A DNA stretch of 64,000 bases from Amblyornis subalaris (lineage: Eukaryota > Chordata > Aves > Passeriformes > Ptilonorhynchidae). The translations under genes and the position numbers were made by a program. The stretch covers positions 2,232,001 through 2,296,000 of the forward strand of contig JACAXG010000060.1 of the NCBI GenBank assembly GCA_018881555.1, written 5' to 3'. The notes below the pieces were generated by a model that did no database searches, was not told the origin of the DNA, and worked only from the letters and a program-made list of their open reading frames with translations. Positions 1-12,525 of this stretch are shown piece by piece. How positions within the stretch are numbered: the stretch's first letter is position 1; each line of letters starts with the position of its first letter.

Positions 1-394
1 ACATGGGAACTATTCCAAAGAGTCTTTAATGAGTTCAGTCATCCAAGATCCTGATTTCCATCTCATAAATAATAAACTGTCCTCAATAGGCTAATTCAAA
101 TTTGCCTTTAAGTTGCTTATTTTAATTTTCCAGGGGAAATAATCAAGAAGAAAAAGTTCTGAAAAATGCAGGTCTGCCCTGTTTCTGTGTGAAGTCACTC
201 AGGTGCAGTGACTTGTCTTCTTCTCCATGCTGAGTCCTGAGACAGTGAACACGTGACTAGGCTTGTAATGGTTTCGTGTTGTGAAGAGCGAAATTTGAAA
301 TGAAATAAATGAAAATATAGATGAAATCTTTACTCCATAGAATATAACTTTATGAAGCGAGCTCTTTGCCATCTCCTTTTGATGGGATCTGCAG

Positions 395-479
395 TCTCGA
401 TTTCCACACTGATCGTTTGCTGTTGGGGCCAGTGGAGGCCAAAAGTGTTACTCTGACAATAGACCCAGCCTCTGGCAAG
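395..479 (+). other. Candidate exon, low confidence, unidentified
   Basis: An 85-nt segment is preceded by a pyrimidine-containing tract ending in TGCAG and followed by AAG|GTAATA, a reasonable splice donor. One frame stays open across it (1 nt carried over, then 28 codons) and gives a peptide beginning LDFHTDRLLLGP and ending TIDPASGK, of plausible protein-like composition. The same frame is open about 15 codons upstream of the acceptor and 6 codons past the donor. I do not recognise the peptide, and no partner exon is visible nearby. Pseudo-exons of this quality are common in vertebrate introns, so this is a lead rather than a gene call. Confidence 0.15.
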
Positions 480-2829
480 GTAATAGTGTGTGCTCAGCAG
501 TGACCTATCTGCTTCATCAAATGCAACATCAATAGTCTTTTAGACGAGTCTCATCCGGTAGTGGGTGAGGGTTTTCAAAAAGCCACCTTATATTTGTGGA
601 CACTTGTTCAAGGCATGAATGTACCGGTAACTGGACTAATGATTGCTCACTGTGCTGACTATAAATAAAAATGTTTCTGCTCCAGGCAGGCAGATCATTA
701 CACTCAGAGGGTTTGGTACCGATATAACAGTTACCCANGAGGTTTTTCTGTTCCGAAAGCATCTTTTTAATTCTCTCTCTCTTTTTTTTTTCTCTGCTCA
801 ACCTTTTAGCTTCTGTAAACACATATCATGATTTTACATGAACCTGTGTTCTCTGGGATGTCTGTAAGTTCAGACTAAACAGCAGTGCATAGCGTAGCAA
901 AAATACTTCAAGAAAAGAAAAATAAGTGTATTTTGCACATGTACTAGCTGATCACACATTCAGATTTGTTAAGGTTCAATACCAGATAAATAGACAGGAA
1001 TAGGTTTGGATGGTTGTGCAGACACATCTTACTGGAAACACAGTCACAAAAATTTCATTTCAAGAGACAAACCAGTGAAAAAGCCCAAGGAGGTTACTCT
1101 CTTTCCTGCCCTGGTAGGAATAGCAGCTTTTTGAAAACATTAATATCCTCAGTCAGGCATCACAAATATTAGTTCTCAATTCCTTCAAGGAGTAAAAAGA
1201 GATAAAAATAGAAGCCACTCTGAAACCTCCAGAGGCTGACAAATGCATTCATTCATTTCCTTATAATGACATCTTTCATGAAGGCCTTAACACTGGAAAT
1301 TCTCAGAGGAAGATTCCTTCCCCTCANTACTTTCTCACTTCTGTTGAAAGCTGTCTGTATCATTGCAAGCAGGCAGCAAAAACTCATCTGTGCTTCTGTA
1401 GGCTGATCTTAAACAGGAAAAAGGCTCCTTTTGCTGAGTGCACTGGGCAGGTGGTGCTGTGACCTGTAATAGTGTGGGAGTACCTGGCTGCAGTGGGACA
1501 GCCCACGGGAGAGGGCGTGGCTGTGTGCAATTCTTAGCAGGAGAGTTGTGACCCCTGCACCTCAAATTTGTGTGTGAAGAATGCTGCACANAACAGATGT
1601 CAACTTTGCAGTAGTTTTCATTTCACTTTCTACTCCTCTCATTTGTATGTCTTCCCTGTTTGTTCATTTCTGCTCTAAGGCCTACATTCATCCTACTTGG
1701 CCAAGGCAACTTGGCCACATTAGCCCTCTGCTGAAGGCAAAGAGAGGCTCTTCCAGAGGTGTCAGGTCTTCAGATAAAGAGACTGCCTCTCTGAGGAGCC
1801 TCTTGTGTGTTGGGTGTAAAGGAACCAAGACTTGTTTAGCTGCCTCGTTAAATATCTGCAATTGAGTGGGGTGATGTTGACCTCTACACTTCAATCTTTG
1901 GTAAGCTTGGCGGACAAACAGAGGGGTCGGTTGCTTTATTTTTTCTTACACTAAATTTTAAAAGTATTTTTCACAAGTGAGTGTAAAGCAAAGCCCAGCA
2001 CACTGACACTGGGAGTTAGAGATGGAGCCTGAAATGGTACTGTTATTGCAGGTAGAGCTGGTCTGACCAAATGCAGACTGAACATAGGGATGAATAGAGA
2101 TAAACCCCGAAAGATTCTGTTTCACTTGTTACACTATAAATGAACCCATAGCCAATAGATAAGGGGTAGTTATGTACATCTAGAGATATGCAGGTAAATT
2201 GCATCCACACTACCTGCAGAGCTCCCTCCATGGCANTCTTTCCAGAGCAAGGGGTCAGCCACATAGATAAACTAAAGACATAGGCCTGAATGGCACCACC
2301 CAAGTGGTCCAGTCAGTGCCTCTCAAAATGCAGAAGGGCACGCTGCAGATGCACAGTTGTGTGCTNTGTAGCTCATCTCACCTTGGGATGNTGTACATTT
2401 CCAGGCTTCTCACAACAGACTCCAAGTCTGTGCTAGAAGACAAAATGCCACAATAATTGTGTCGCAGGAGGAGAACAGGAGAGATCAAGGGCACTTCTAA
2501 GTCCTCCCGGCTAGCAGGAGATTTGCTGGGTGACATTTGCAGATGCTTCTGGACCCCGCACTATGCTGCAGAGAAAGATAAACAAAACCCAGCAGTCTCT
2601 GTTGAGCTAATCTGAAAGGGGATTGCTTTCCCGTTCCAAATCTGGTGATTAGCTCAACCCTGAGCATGCAGACAAGCACAGACAGCTGATGGATGCTAAT
2701 ACCTCAAGGAACACTGATGAACCTTGCATCTCTCAGTGACCATGTTTACACCCTTAACTGACTCAACATGAAGTAAAGTGCTCTGTCTTAAATCCCTGTG
2801 AAAAGAGGATAAAGGGGGTCAGCAAAAAG

Positions 2830-3080
2830 AAAAATGTCAGCCTTAATTATTAAACTATACTGCTCTAATTCTATTCCTATAGTTTCCCGTGTACACAAGA
2901 TCTTCCGTGGGGGGTTATTTTTTCTTTAATAAACAAAGGCTTTACTTTGTAATGTGCTGCAGTTTGGCACTGTCGCTGTATAATATACAAAGGCAGATCT
3001 TTAAACAGTGTGCTGTGATCTTATCTGATCTGCAAGCTGGATGATATACCATCAATATAATTTGTGGCAGGATATTGATA
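2830..3080. promoter_or_regulatory. Candidate regulatory segment with HMG-box motifs
   Basis: This repeat-free AT-rich stretch contains three HMG-box (TCF/LEF or SOX type) motifs within 62 bases: AACAAAGG at 2932-2939, CTTTGTA at 2945-2951 and TACAAAGG at 2986-2993. The first two form an inverted pair, ACAAAG and CTTTGT, separated by 6 bases. TAATTA and GATAT-type motifs flank them. The arrangement resembles distal enhancers near developmental genes, but conservation cannot be tested here. Confidence 0.2.
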
Positions 3081-3209
3081 TAGATGTGGTGACGTGTGTT
3101 GGAAACTCCTCTGAAATCACACAGGCAAAAATGAGACAGTATTAGCTNAAAAGAGGCTATCTGCTTAACAGCTCCATGAATATGTGTTCTTTCTAGAATA
3201 GGAAATCAC

Positions 3210-3497
3210 AGTTTGCAGGTACTTAGAGCCAGCAGTCTCAAGCTGCACCAAGGGAAATTCAGGTTGAGTGTTAGGAAAAAGTTTTTTACTGAAATTGTGA
3301 TAAAGTTCTGAAATCGTCTGCCTGGGGGTGTGGTGGAGTCGCCGTCCCTGGATGTGTTTAAAGAAAGATTGGATGTGGCACTTGGTGCCATGATTTAGTT
3401 GAGGTGGTGTTAGGGCATGGATTGAACTCGGTGATCTTGAAGGTCTCTTCCAGCCTGGTGATTCTCTNTGTGATTCTGTGTGTGTGTGTGTGTGTGA
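3210..3497 (+). mobile_element. CR1 LINE 3' fragment
   Basis: This is a severely 5'-truncated chicken-repeat-1 (CR1) non-LTR retrotransposon, containing only the 3' untranslated end. Diagnostic pieces in order are GTACTTAGAGCCAGCAGTCT near 3220, a GGAAATTCAGGTTGAGTGTT block, GGTGGAGTCGCCGTCCCTGG near 3333, AAGATTGGATGTGGCACTTG near 3365, and GGTCTCTTCCAGCCTG followed by a degenerate ATTCT octamer tail. The tail runs into a TG repeat. No reverse transcriptase sequence remains. Divergence from the usual CR1 pattern suggests an old insertion. The subfamily is not assigned. Confidence 0.9.
3478..3496. repeat. (TG)n microsatellite in CR1 tail
   Basis: About nine TG units directly continue the CR1 tail (GATTCTGTG...), so the microsatellite probably grew from the CR1 3' octamer repeat. 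Confidence 0.9.
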
Positions 3498-5275
3498 AAA
3501 CACATTGATTATGATTTTCTGTCACTAACTTATTGATCACATAGAGAACCAGAAACTACCTGTGGAGATTTCTTGCTGTTGTTCACAAGTCCTTGTGTGT
3601 CTCTGTAGCTCCATCACTCATATCCAAAGGTTTTTGGCACCGGACAAAGAAGAGCTTGAAGAGCTTGGCCCCAGAGGAGGGGGGCTGCCGTTCTGAAGTC
3701 GTTAGTAGTTGAGATGTGGCATTCTGCAAACAGTCACTTCTGCCACAAACAAAATTAATTGGTTCCTTTGCTGGTATTCTTGAAAGGATGAATGGACATT
3801 GCCAGCACTGTTCAGGAGACCAAGCTAAATTATCATAATAGACCCTTCTGTCCAAAAATTCTGTGCATCACTGAGAGGTACTCCCTTCGTGTCACGGTCA
3901 AGATATNTATTAGTATAATTTAGGTACCAAATGCAGCTCATGGTGTCAGTGACTCTACTCATACTGTGGGTGAAAATGTACTTTAGCTTTTACAGCAATA
4001 ATTTCAGCCACTTTCACATACTCTCTGTTTGCTTGAAGAAAATAAACTGTGCTATACTGTTCATAATAAAGAGCTTCTCTTTCCTGAACAGTACTATAAT
4101 TGTAACCTAGCAAGAATATTAGGNAGGCTGGAAACATCAGCTTTGCCCAGACAGCAAAAACTTTCCTTTATATTGTGCCAGTGGTTGCACCTTCTGGAGC
4201 CCTGATGCTGTAATGGGTTGTGTGAAGGCTAGAGATAAAGCTCCAGATCTGAAACTGAAGCTTCCCCAGTGTGAGAAGTGTTGGTGTTGGTTATGCTTCC
4301 TGTCTAGCTGCTTTTTAAGTTGCAAAAGATTTCCATGTCTAGTATAACACCCTGTAAAACAAGAGCATGCACTGACTTCTCTTGTTAAAATTCTTTTCAG
4401 TTTCTTAGTTCTTTTTCCCCCCTTTACTAGTTAGGAATGGTAGAGGTCAGTGGAGCTTTGTAAAGGACCTTTTCATCAAGGGTGAAACATATTAATCGTG
4501 CTGCAAATCCTGCCTGCTGGCTGATGGGGTGCCTCTCTGTGCCGGTGTACACACCTGTCAAAGCCTCGGGGGAGCTGTATGCACACGTGTGCACGTGATG
4601 TGTGGGTTATCTTGCAGGGATGGAGAACAGCTGACAGTTGAAGGAGTGAAAAGCAACAAAGTTCTGCCAGATGCAAAAAGTAAATGAGTAGAAGGAAACC
4701 TGAAACTACTCGTTTTCTTTGTCACTTTCTTTGTTACCTCTTTGGACAAGTGTGATAGCCAAAATAGCTACAGTGTCTTTTTTTTCTTGTCCTTGACTGT
4801 ATTTGTATCTTTGCATTTATTGTTAGGTTTTGTCATGTTATCAGCTTCTAAGAGTGGTACCCCAAATCAGACATTTCTGCTCAAATCTGTAAGCCTCCAA
4901 ATGAGAAAAATTAGTTTGGTTTCTTCCCTAAAAGTTAAAAATGTCTTTGCTTGCTCCTAGGGTTCTCTATGGGCTGCTATTCTGGTTAAATTCAAGAGCT
5001 TAGTTCCGGAGTCTTTGCTCCATGAGGGAGATCAAGCTTCTTCCTTTGAGAGTTTGCTCCTGACCTGAATAACAAAGGAACTGAAACAAGAGCAGGGTGA
5101 GGCTAGGGAAGATTTNCTCACTGGTGTAGCTCATTAGAGGACTTCGCTGCTTTGCTACTAAGCCTTTTGGTTCTGCCAAGTTTCTTGACAAGAGCTGCAG
5201 GAGTAACAATGGAAAAGTAGGTCGGGAGTAGATCTTGTAAATCTACTCAAAGGGCCAGGAGCACAGTTTGTGTNG

Positions 5276-5312
5276 GAAAAGAAGAAAAGAGAAAGGAAAA
5301 AAAAAAGAAAGA
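5276..5312 (+). repeat. Polypurine A/G tract
   Basis: Uninterrupted run of A and G (GAAAAGAAGAAAAG..., with an A10 block). It is low-complexity sequence with no coding meaning. Confidence 0.85.
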
Positions 5313-8300
5313 TTTTAGGGTGAAGACAAGGACAGGAAGGCCAGACGTTGGTAGGACTTCTTAAGTGAACCCTTATGGGTAATTATACATCTGATTATAG
5401 ATGACTTTCTAATAGTGTCTGAAAAGTTCTTTGGTTTCTTCAGCAGGGCTTACATTAGCACTTCAGAATCTCTTATTCTGCAATTGCTGTTAGCAATAAG
5501 GCCAGCCTGCCTGCCTGCCGCCGGGGTTTTGGCTATGCAGTGGGTGAGCAATGTGCTGGCCGGCTGTATACACATTCAAGCGTGCAGCTGACCCCTGCTG
5601 AGACCCAGGGAAAAGCAACAGCAGAAAAACGAGTTTTTGCAGGATGGATAGTTTCTTTTGAAATGTGGTAGGCAAGTGATTTCTTTAAATGGAAGAAAAA
5701 ATCGATAGAAGAAGTTTTTAGGTTGGAAAAAACACCATCCCCAGTGTTGTCTTTGGGAGTGAACTTCCAAACGTGTCTCGGTTTGGGCAATGCACAGTGG
5801 TTATCCAGCACACACACAGCATACACCTTGACTTTTCATTCAGCTGAACTTCTTGCCACGCTGGTGAAATGTCTTAAGATATAGCTGATGTCATGAGTTT
5901 TTTAATATTTAGGCCTAAACTCTTAGGAGGTTTCTATAACACACAATTTAACCCATAACATACTGTAATCTGATTTTAAGTAAAATCTGACTGTGGCTTT
6001 TCCACCACATCTATAATTCCAGCTAGCTTCCAGCAAGTATTGTATATATCTCCATTATATATGTCTTTCTTCTGCTTTATATTAGAACCCTTGTTAATTG
6101 TTAGAGTTTTTGCTGTTGTTTTTTTTTTTTGTGCTTTTAACTTTTCGCTTTTGTTTCCTAGCAGTTAAAATAGAAGTTTAAAAAGCATGCTAATGTGATA
6201 CACCATTTCAGCTGAAGTAAAAGCCCTTAAGCATACGTGTTTACTCAGAGACAGTGGAAGTGAGACAGGAACAGGATTTATTCTTACAAGTGTCATCTTT
6301 TCATGTAGAAATTTCCCTTTAAAAATGATTTTGTATTTGGGACAGCTTCCTGTGAATCAGACACTTTCTGCCTTTGGTGTTACAAGCCAGGGTGTTTGCC
6401 TACCCTCAGTCAAACTGAGTGCAGTGCTGCCTGCTGGTTTTCCCCTATCAATAATTAATACATNAGTTGATAGGCAATGAACATTTTATAAAGGCCATTT
6501 TAACAAAACAGAACAATGCCTTCCTTGCATCTATCAATAAGAGACTTTTTCAGCTGTCTTCTACAAAGTCTCTCATTTCCCTTCTGAAACTTCTNCCAAG
6601 AAAACACAAATAGGAGACTTTTCGTTATCATTGTAACACAGGGTTTTGAAGGAATGCTCTCAAGTTAGAAATTTACATTTCTGCCTGAAATGTTTTAGTG
6701 TTACAAGGACAGCACTCACTGAGAGTTTAGAGAGTTGGATTTCTCCTTGTTTTCCACTCTTACTTCCTCCTTCTGACATTTTTCTCACTATGTAGCCTCA
6801 AGGTTTGCCCACAGCCCATCACCAAGTTCCCTGTCCTTGTACAATAAGGACACAGGCCAGTTTTGAACACAGANGTGCAGAATTACAGTACAGGTGCAGG
6901 AGTCACAGACGTACAGTACTAAAGTGGTTTTTAAATTAGAGTTGGGTTGGTTTTTTTTATTTTTAGTTTATCTGAAAATCTCAGTGGTTACTCTTTAGAC
7001 AGCTCTTTGCTGATCTGGAAAATGGGTTTGATGTGGGCAGGGATAGTTTTCATCCACAAATTCCCTCCTCCTGCAACTGCGTGCTACAGCGTGACTTGGA
7101 GACCTCTGTAAAGGCACAGATATACCAGGGAAGGATCAGGGAACACTGAGGAGTTAGTAACCCATAGGAATGGTAGTGATGGATAGGAGCTATTTATATT
7201 TTGNATAGTGACCACAGAAGTCCTCTTTGTAGAGGCCTGAGACCACTGGCTGTACTTATTTCTGCATTGGAAGAGTCCCCAGGGAGTAGCACACTGTGAG
7301 TGACCTCACACAGCTGGCAGAACCAACCAGCCTTGTGAAAATCTTCCTGCATATTCTCACTCTCACTACTACAAGTGACAAAATGTGTATTCACTCTCCT
7401 GACAAAGTGTTCTCTGCTCATGTGAAGATTTGAATTTTTTTGCTTGGCCATCGTCTGGACTTGCAGCATGGCCTCAAAGCTCCCACGTGCTCTTTTCAGA
7501 TGGCTGGAGGTATCTGACCCACCTGCCAGGTGCCTTTTGTTCCTGCTCTGCAAACTCTTGGTGTAGGGCTGTTTATGTGTTGTTTGCTCCACTCTCAGCA
7601 TTCCCATCTGCAGTGCCAGCAGATGAGCTGAGTCACAGGTTTGTAACTGCTCTCACTGGCTGAGGATCTGGACCATCATGTGCTGCAGTGTCCTGGCAGA
7701 AAAAGTCCAATAAATGAATTGCAGTGTATAATCTGTGCTTTGCAATGAAGAATTTAAGTCATTTATTTCTTGGCATTTTATGCTTGATTTCTGCATGCTT
7801 TTCAAATCGGATGTAACAGTTTCTGGACTACATCAGACTCTTTTCCATTTTTGTTGTGTTTCATGTCTTTTCCTCACACTATCTCTCAACAGCTAACGTT
7901 TCCCAACTGTTTTCTAAGGGACCTGTAAAATCTTAGGATTATAATAGGAATTTAACTGTTGATGCAGTTTTACATAGCTTGCTATTTGTGCTGTACATTA
8001 ACTTAGTGTTCCTTATTGGCCACAAGATTGTCTTTAATAATGAATTATGTGCCTTACCGAATCAGTTTTCTTTTCACCAGGTTTCAGTTAAAGAAAACCT
8101 TGAATGCCCATTGTCTTTCTCCCTCTCCTTTGTAATTATTATTATAATTTCTAGGTTGTTTTCAACCAGATTTACATGGCAGGACAGTGAGGAGTTAAGA
8201 TTTAGATAAAGCAGAATTGATAAACCAGTTACTATTTTGGGGATAGGCACAGAAATATTTGGAATGTTATCAAGCAGTTGTTACAGTCTTTTAAACCCTC

Positions 8301-9638
8301 TAAACTGGGAGTTGCTTNGGTAGGGGGACAAAATATTTTTCTCCCCTAAGTGGGATGATGCATGTATACGGATTACTTACAGCTGTACGGGCAGAATAAT
8401 AATGGCCTTACTGTGTTCTCACAGGAGTATTTCACAAAGATTTCCTATATACCTGTATTTTTTCCCCATCCCATTGCTCAGCGTTTTAATTAAATTTTAC
8501 CCTGAATTGATTACATCTAGATTTTCCCATGGGGCTGTAGATGTGAATTTGCTTTTCTTCTCCTATCTGTAATGCTTGTTGTTTAAATCTTTTCTCTCTC
8601 AGTCTCCTTTTTTTTAAAGATTTACTGATTGCAATTTGATTACCTGTTCACCATTTTACAAATTATGTTACTCTAATTGAGGCCTCGAAATAGAAGTCCA
8701 ATAAATGGCTCTATTCAGAAATGTTTGATTTTATATTATTCTATTCTGTTCATCTCAAGGTTCCATGTTAGAGTAGATGATTCTTTTAAAGCCACTGTAG
8801 AAAGTACTGAACTAAAAAAAAATCAACAAAGCAGAATACTTGCATTTATTCAGTGGCTCTTAGAGACTGCAAATGTGGACAGATACTGAGTCTAGTGTCA
8901 TTTTCAAATAAGATAACTGTTATCTTGGTGAAAACCAGGATTTTTAAAAAAAGATTTTCGAAACAACTCTTAAGGAGTTTAGAGGCATGAGTTTCATTCA
9001 AAGGCAGATTTACACCAGCCAGAGATTCCTCATACATGGAGGNGGAGGGGGTGGGGGGAAGGACATTATCAGAAGGAAAAGCAAATTCACTTTGTATGTC
9101 TCTGAGTGAATTTTGCTTGTGGGCAAANCTGGCTATCTGCAGCAGAAACGTGGTATTCTTCAGTGCTCCAAGCTGTCCCAAATTCTCACTTCAGCATTAA
9201 GTTGTGCATAAACACTTGTCTGGCTGGAAAGGCTTTTCTTCACAGCATGCTTTCCCAATGCAGTGGTCTTAGCAGCACCATCCCCAGAGGAGTGTGTCCC
9301 ACGTGTTTCACACAGAGGCATTTCCATATTAACGATTTGCTGTGGGACACCATGGAGCCGGCTGCTCCATGGCTGTTCGCCCTTCGGTTCCACACTCCTC
9401 CGCCTTCTGATGTATAGTACAGAATTCATGTACTTTGCTGCAGTTTAACTGAATTACTCTTNTGTCACCCAGGCTCTGTAATGCTATAAAGGCTGGTTAA
9501 CATATATATGAAAACCATGGCTCACCACTGCACTTTCTGTGACACATGCTCTTGTCAAAGGCTTTCATCACAAAAAAACATTTAAAAGTCGTGACCGCTA
9601 CTGAAAAGATCCAGAAACAGGAAAGAAATCAAGAAATG

Positions 9639-9666
9639 CCCACCCCCCCCCGACTCCCACCCCTCC
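9639..9666 (-). other. G-quadruplex motif
   Basis: On the - strand this reads as G-runs of 4, 3, 9 and 3 separated by loops T, AGTC and T, which satisfies the canonical four-run G3+ rule. On the + strand it is a C-rich run. No promoter or gene is visible beside it. Confidence 0.75.
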
Positions 9667-9923
9667 TTGGGTTTTGAATAGGAAGAAGAATCTCTTGTTT
9701 TAGTCACTTTTTATTTTCTGTGCCCCCTTAGCATACGGTGCTAAAGCAGTTAGTGCCTCACTGGGTTCACACCGAAGGCCTCTTGCTGCCAAACACCTGC
9801 AATCAGTAGCTCACCATTTGGCTGGGAAGTGAAAGGCAAGATACATGCGATGCTNAAACCCCACCACCGCCTTCCCTGAATGCTGCAAAGCTGCAGGATG
9901 GGCACCCAGCAGTGCCTTAGGGT

Positions 9924-10373
9924 TTGCAGTCAGCTGTAGAGCGTGTATTGGTCTTACATGTGCTCAACAGTTACATACAGAGAGTCCCTCTGGAAAGTAT
10001 CGCATCCCTCAGGATCGGGGATAGTGTACAGGATGATGACAACAGTGCTGCTGGAGCACACACGGGGCCAATTTGTAATATGTTGCTCGTGTTGTTCTCT
10101 GGAACAATTATTGTAATCCGTTTGCCTGTAAAACATGCTTTCTGTGGTTATATCATTAACCTTAACAATGCCAATGTGCTCCCCATATGCGGTTCCATTA
10201 CACAACTTGGCAGGGTTCGAGCACAGGACACATCGCATAGGGGGAGGAATATTCACAGCACTTTGCTGGTGCCTGAGGAGAACAGCAAGTCCCATGGATG
10301 GAGCCTGGCTGTGGAGAGGCACTTGCTTTGCTGCAAAAGGAAATGGGGAGCCACTTAATCTACTGCTGCTCAT
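9924..10373. other. Stop-poor segment, possible conserved element
   Basis: Frames of about 140 codons are open on both strands over the same bases (+ 9924-10358, - 9954-10373), and a third frame opens at 10135-10419. Neither translation resembles a protein family I know, so coding is not claimed. The segment has no interspersed repeat and contains CAATTATTG and ATTAACC-like motifs. A conserved non-coding element is one explanation and chance is the other. Confidence 0.2.
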
Positions 10374-12525
10374 TTGCTGCGGGGGGAGGAGGATTTTCTG
10401 CCAGAGGTGTGAGTCTTAGTAAAAGGCCATACCCCCAGGGACTGATGGTGTCCACAGAGCAGAGTGGGCAGAGCAGCTCCAGCAGTATGTGGGAGGTATT
10501 TCTTTCCTCTTGTACTCAGCAGTGTTACTGCCAGTTAGTACCTGTGGAAGTGAGAGAGGAGACAAAACATGTTTTCAAGGTTTTGCGCTTTTCAGAGTCC
10601 TGTGAATGCAAAGAGGTTGTTTTGAGGCTGTTAGCCACTTACACAAATAGCAGAAATAAAAAAAATGCAGACTAGAAACTTNAGACTGTTCTGCACAGAG
10701 GTCTGCCTACAGGACTTGGACTGTATATAAAGTCTTTACAATCAGCTAAAATGTAACAAAAAATATGATTTGTAAACATAACCTTTTCTCTTCTCACAGC
10801 TTGCAATATTGCAATGAAGTGGTTTTTTTTTTTTCACTGAAGTAGGAAAAAGCTTAATACTGTTTCTCTTAGCTCCAGATAAACCCCATCAAAAAGGTTT
10901 CTATGTAAAGATGGTGATTATTTGCTGTATTCAAGATGTCTAAGTAGATTTAATATCTTACCTAAAGGTCTAGATAACACTGGGTCTTTAAATGAAATCT
11001 GTGTGGTGCTGAGGGATTTAAGACATTACTGAGCAAATGTCTTGGGCTAATAGAGTAAGAAAAGGGATTAAATTGCTACCCGAAGTGCAGTAAGACTGCT
11101 TTGCTTGCCGTGTCTAGCTCATGCTGCAGAAAATAGTGTCCTTTCATCAGCTGTACTCCGGCAGCCCTTGCTGAACTGCGCAGAATCTTGCCTTGCACCT
11201 CTGGCTTGGGGCTTGTCTGCAAGTGCCTGCTGGGGGACCATGGGGGTACTTGCAGCTGCTTCTTACACCATTTGTAGTACCCCATCCAGATAGCCACTGG
11301 ATATTTTGGGGCTTCCTTTGTGCCTCGGTGGCTTTTCTTTCTTACAGCACTGAATTAGAGCTTGGGGAAGGGATCTCAACCTGTCTTCCTTCCTTCCTAC
11401 ATTTTGAAGAATGCCTGATCTCACAATGGGGATCTGGACAGTGCAGCTCAGAGAAAGGTGCCCAGCTNCATTTTCCCAGCCTGCTTATTTGGCCCTAATG
11501 GTTAGTGGTAGCTGATGCAGTAGTCACTTGGACAGAAGCATTGATGCAACGTGAGGATGGACTACAGACAGACCTCTGGGGCACAATGCTGCCCAGTTTC
11601 CTACTTTCACCTCTGCCTCTAAGATGTTAATGACTTTTCTTGGACCATCTACATAATATTTCTGGTATATGGGAGATATGTTTGACTTCCTGAGAATGGT
11701 TACAATAGGTCACTCATTCTACATGGACTTTGTTGAGAATCACTAGCCAAAAGCTGACTCTAGTTACAGCTTTAGGGAGATTTACACTGGCTTTGAACAA
11801 GATAGCAATAAACTTTGAGCAACAAACTCAGGATGTTGTGGAGATTTGTTCTAAGACCACTCAACGTCTGTGGACCACATGTGCTCTAGTGTCCTTGTGT
11901 TTGCTTTGTCTGAGGTGTTACTGGCCCAGCCATCAGCCCATTCCTCTGTCATAGCGCATCACCAGCAACTAAGTGGTGATGGTGTAAACCAAGAGATCTG
12001 TAGACACATCAGGTGCTAATGTTGGGGTTTCAGTGTGAACCGCCCTTCACTGATGGTTTCCTGTGCAGGGCAGCAGGCCAGGTGCTCATCTACCTACTGA
12101 CACCAGCTGAGGCAAGGTGAGGTGTGGCAGAGGGCAGGGCTGGAGCAGTTTGCCCTGGTTTGAGGAAGACCTTGTCCTCTATCCCNGCCGTTGACATCAG
12201 TCTCAGTACAGTTTCTGTTTGTTGACTCACTCTCTTCTACCCAAATACATGTGCAAAAATAAGTTGAGAAGTTTTAAGTGGCCTTTCAGAAGGCCAGTCA
12301 CTTAGCATTGTCATGAGGCAGTTGATCACAAACATGTTTGCCGGTGACCCAAAGGAGGGCAGTCATCTGTCTCGTTAACCTCCTACAGAGAGATGCTTCA
12401 GCTTTCCTGCATGGCTGCTGCAGGAGTCTGCTCGTGCACCTGAGTGCAGCGCTAACCTGTGAGCAGGAGGATTCAGGGGCCTAGGCAAGGTGGCACATCC
12501 CTCTCCACTTAAACCCTACCTGATG

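Larger units (their letters stand above)
1..3209. other. Non-coding unique sequence, left edge
   Basis: No gene is recognised in this stretch. It is AT-rich, CpG-poor single-copy-looking DNA without interspersed repeats that I can identify. Two items inside it are listed separately: a weak exon-like unit at 395-479 and a motif-rich segment at 2830-3080. Six or seven isolated Ns occur. It is probably intergenic or intronic. Confidence 0.55.
3498..12525. other. Non-coding unique sequence
   Basis: No gene is recognised in about 9 kb. Reading frames at 7194-7607 (- strand, 137 codons) and 9924-10358 (+ strand, 144 codons) have no recognisable domain, family or exon structure. Contents noted separately are a polypurine tract near 5.3 kb, a G-quadruplex motif at 9.64 kb and a stop-poor segment near 10.1 kb. 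Short T-runs occur near 6120 and 10825. The stretch is probably intergenic or intronic. Confidence 0.55.

Noticed and set aside
3165..3503. 112-codon - strand frame
   Set aside because: It is the antisense translation of the CR1 fragment and its TG repeat (the His-Thr run comes from the TG repeat).
7194..7607. 137-codon - strand frame
   Set aside because: Composition and residues suggest random translation. No motif, no exon structure.
9924..10358. 144-codon + strand frame, the longest in the window
   Set aside because: No recognisable domain, no splice context, and an equally long frame on the opposite strand. A few frames of this length are expected by chance in 64 kb.
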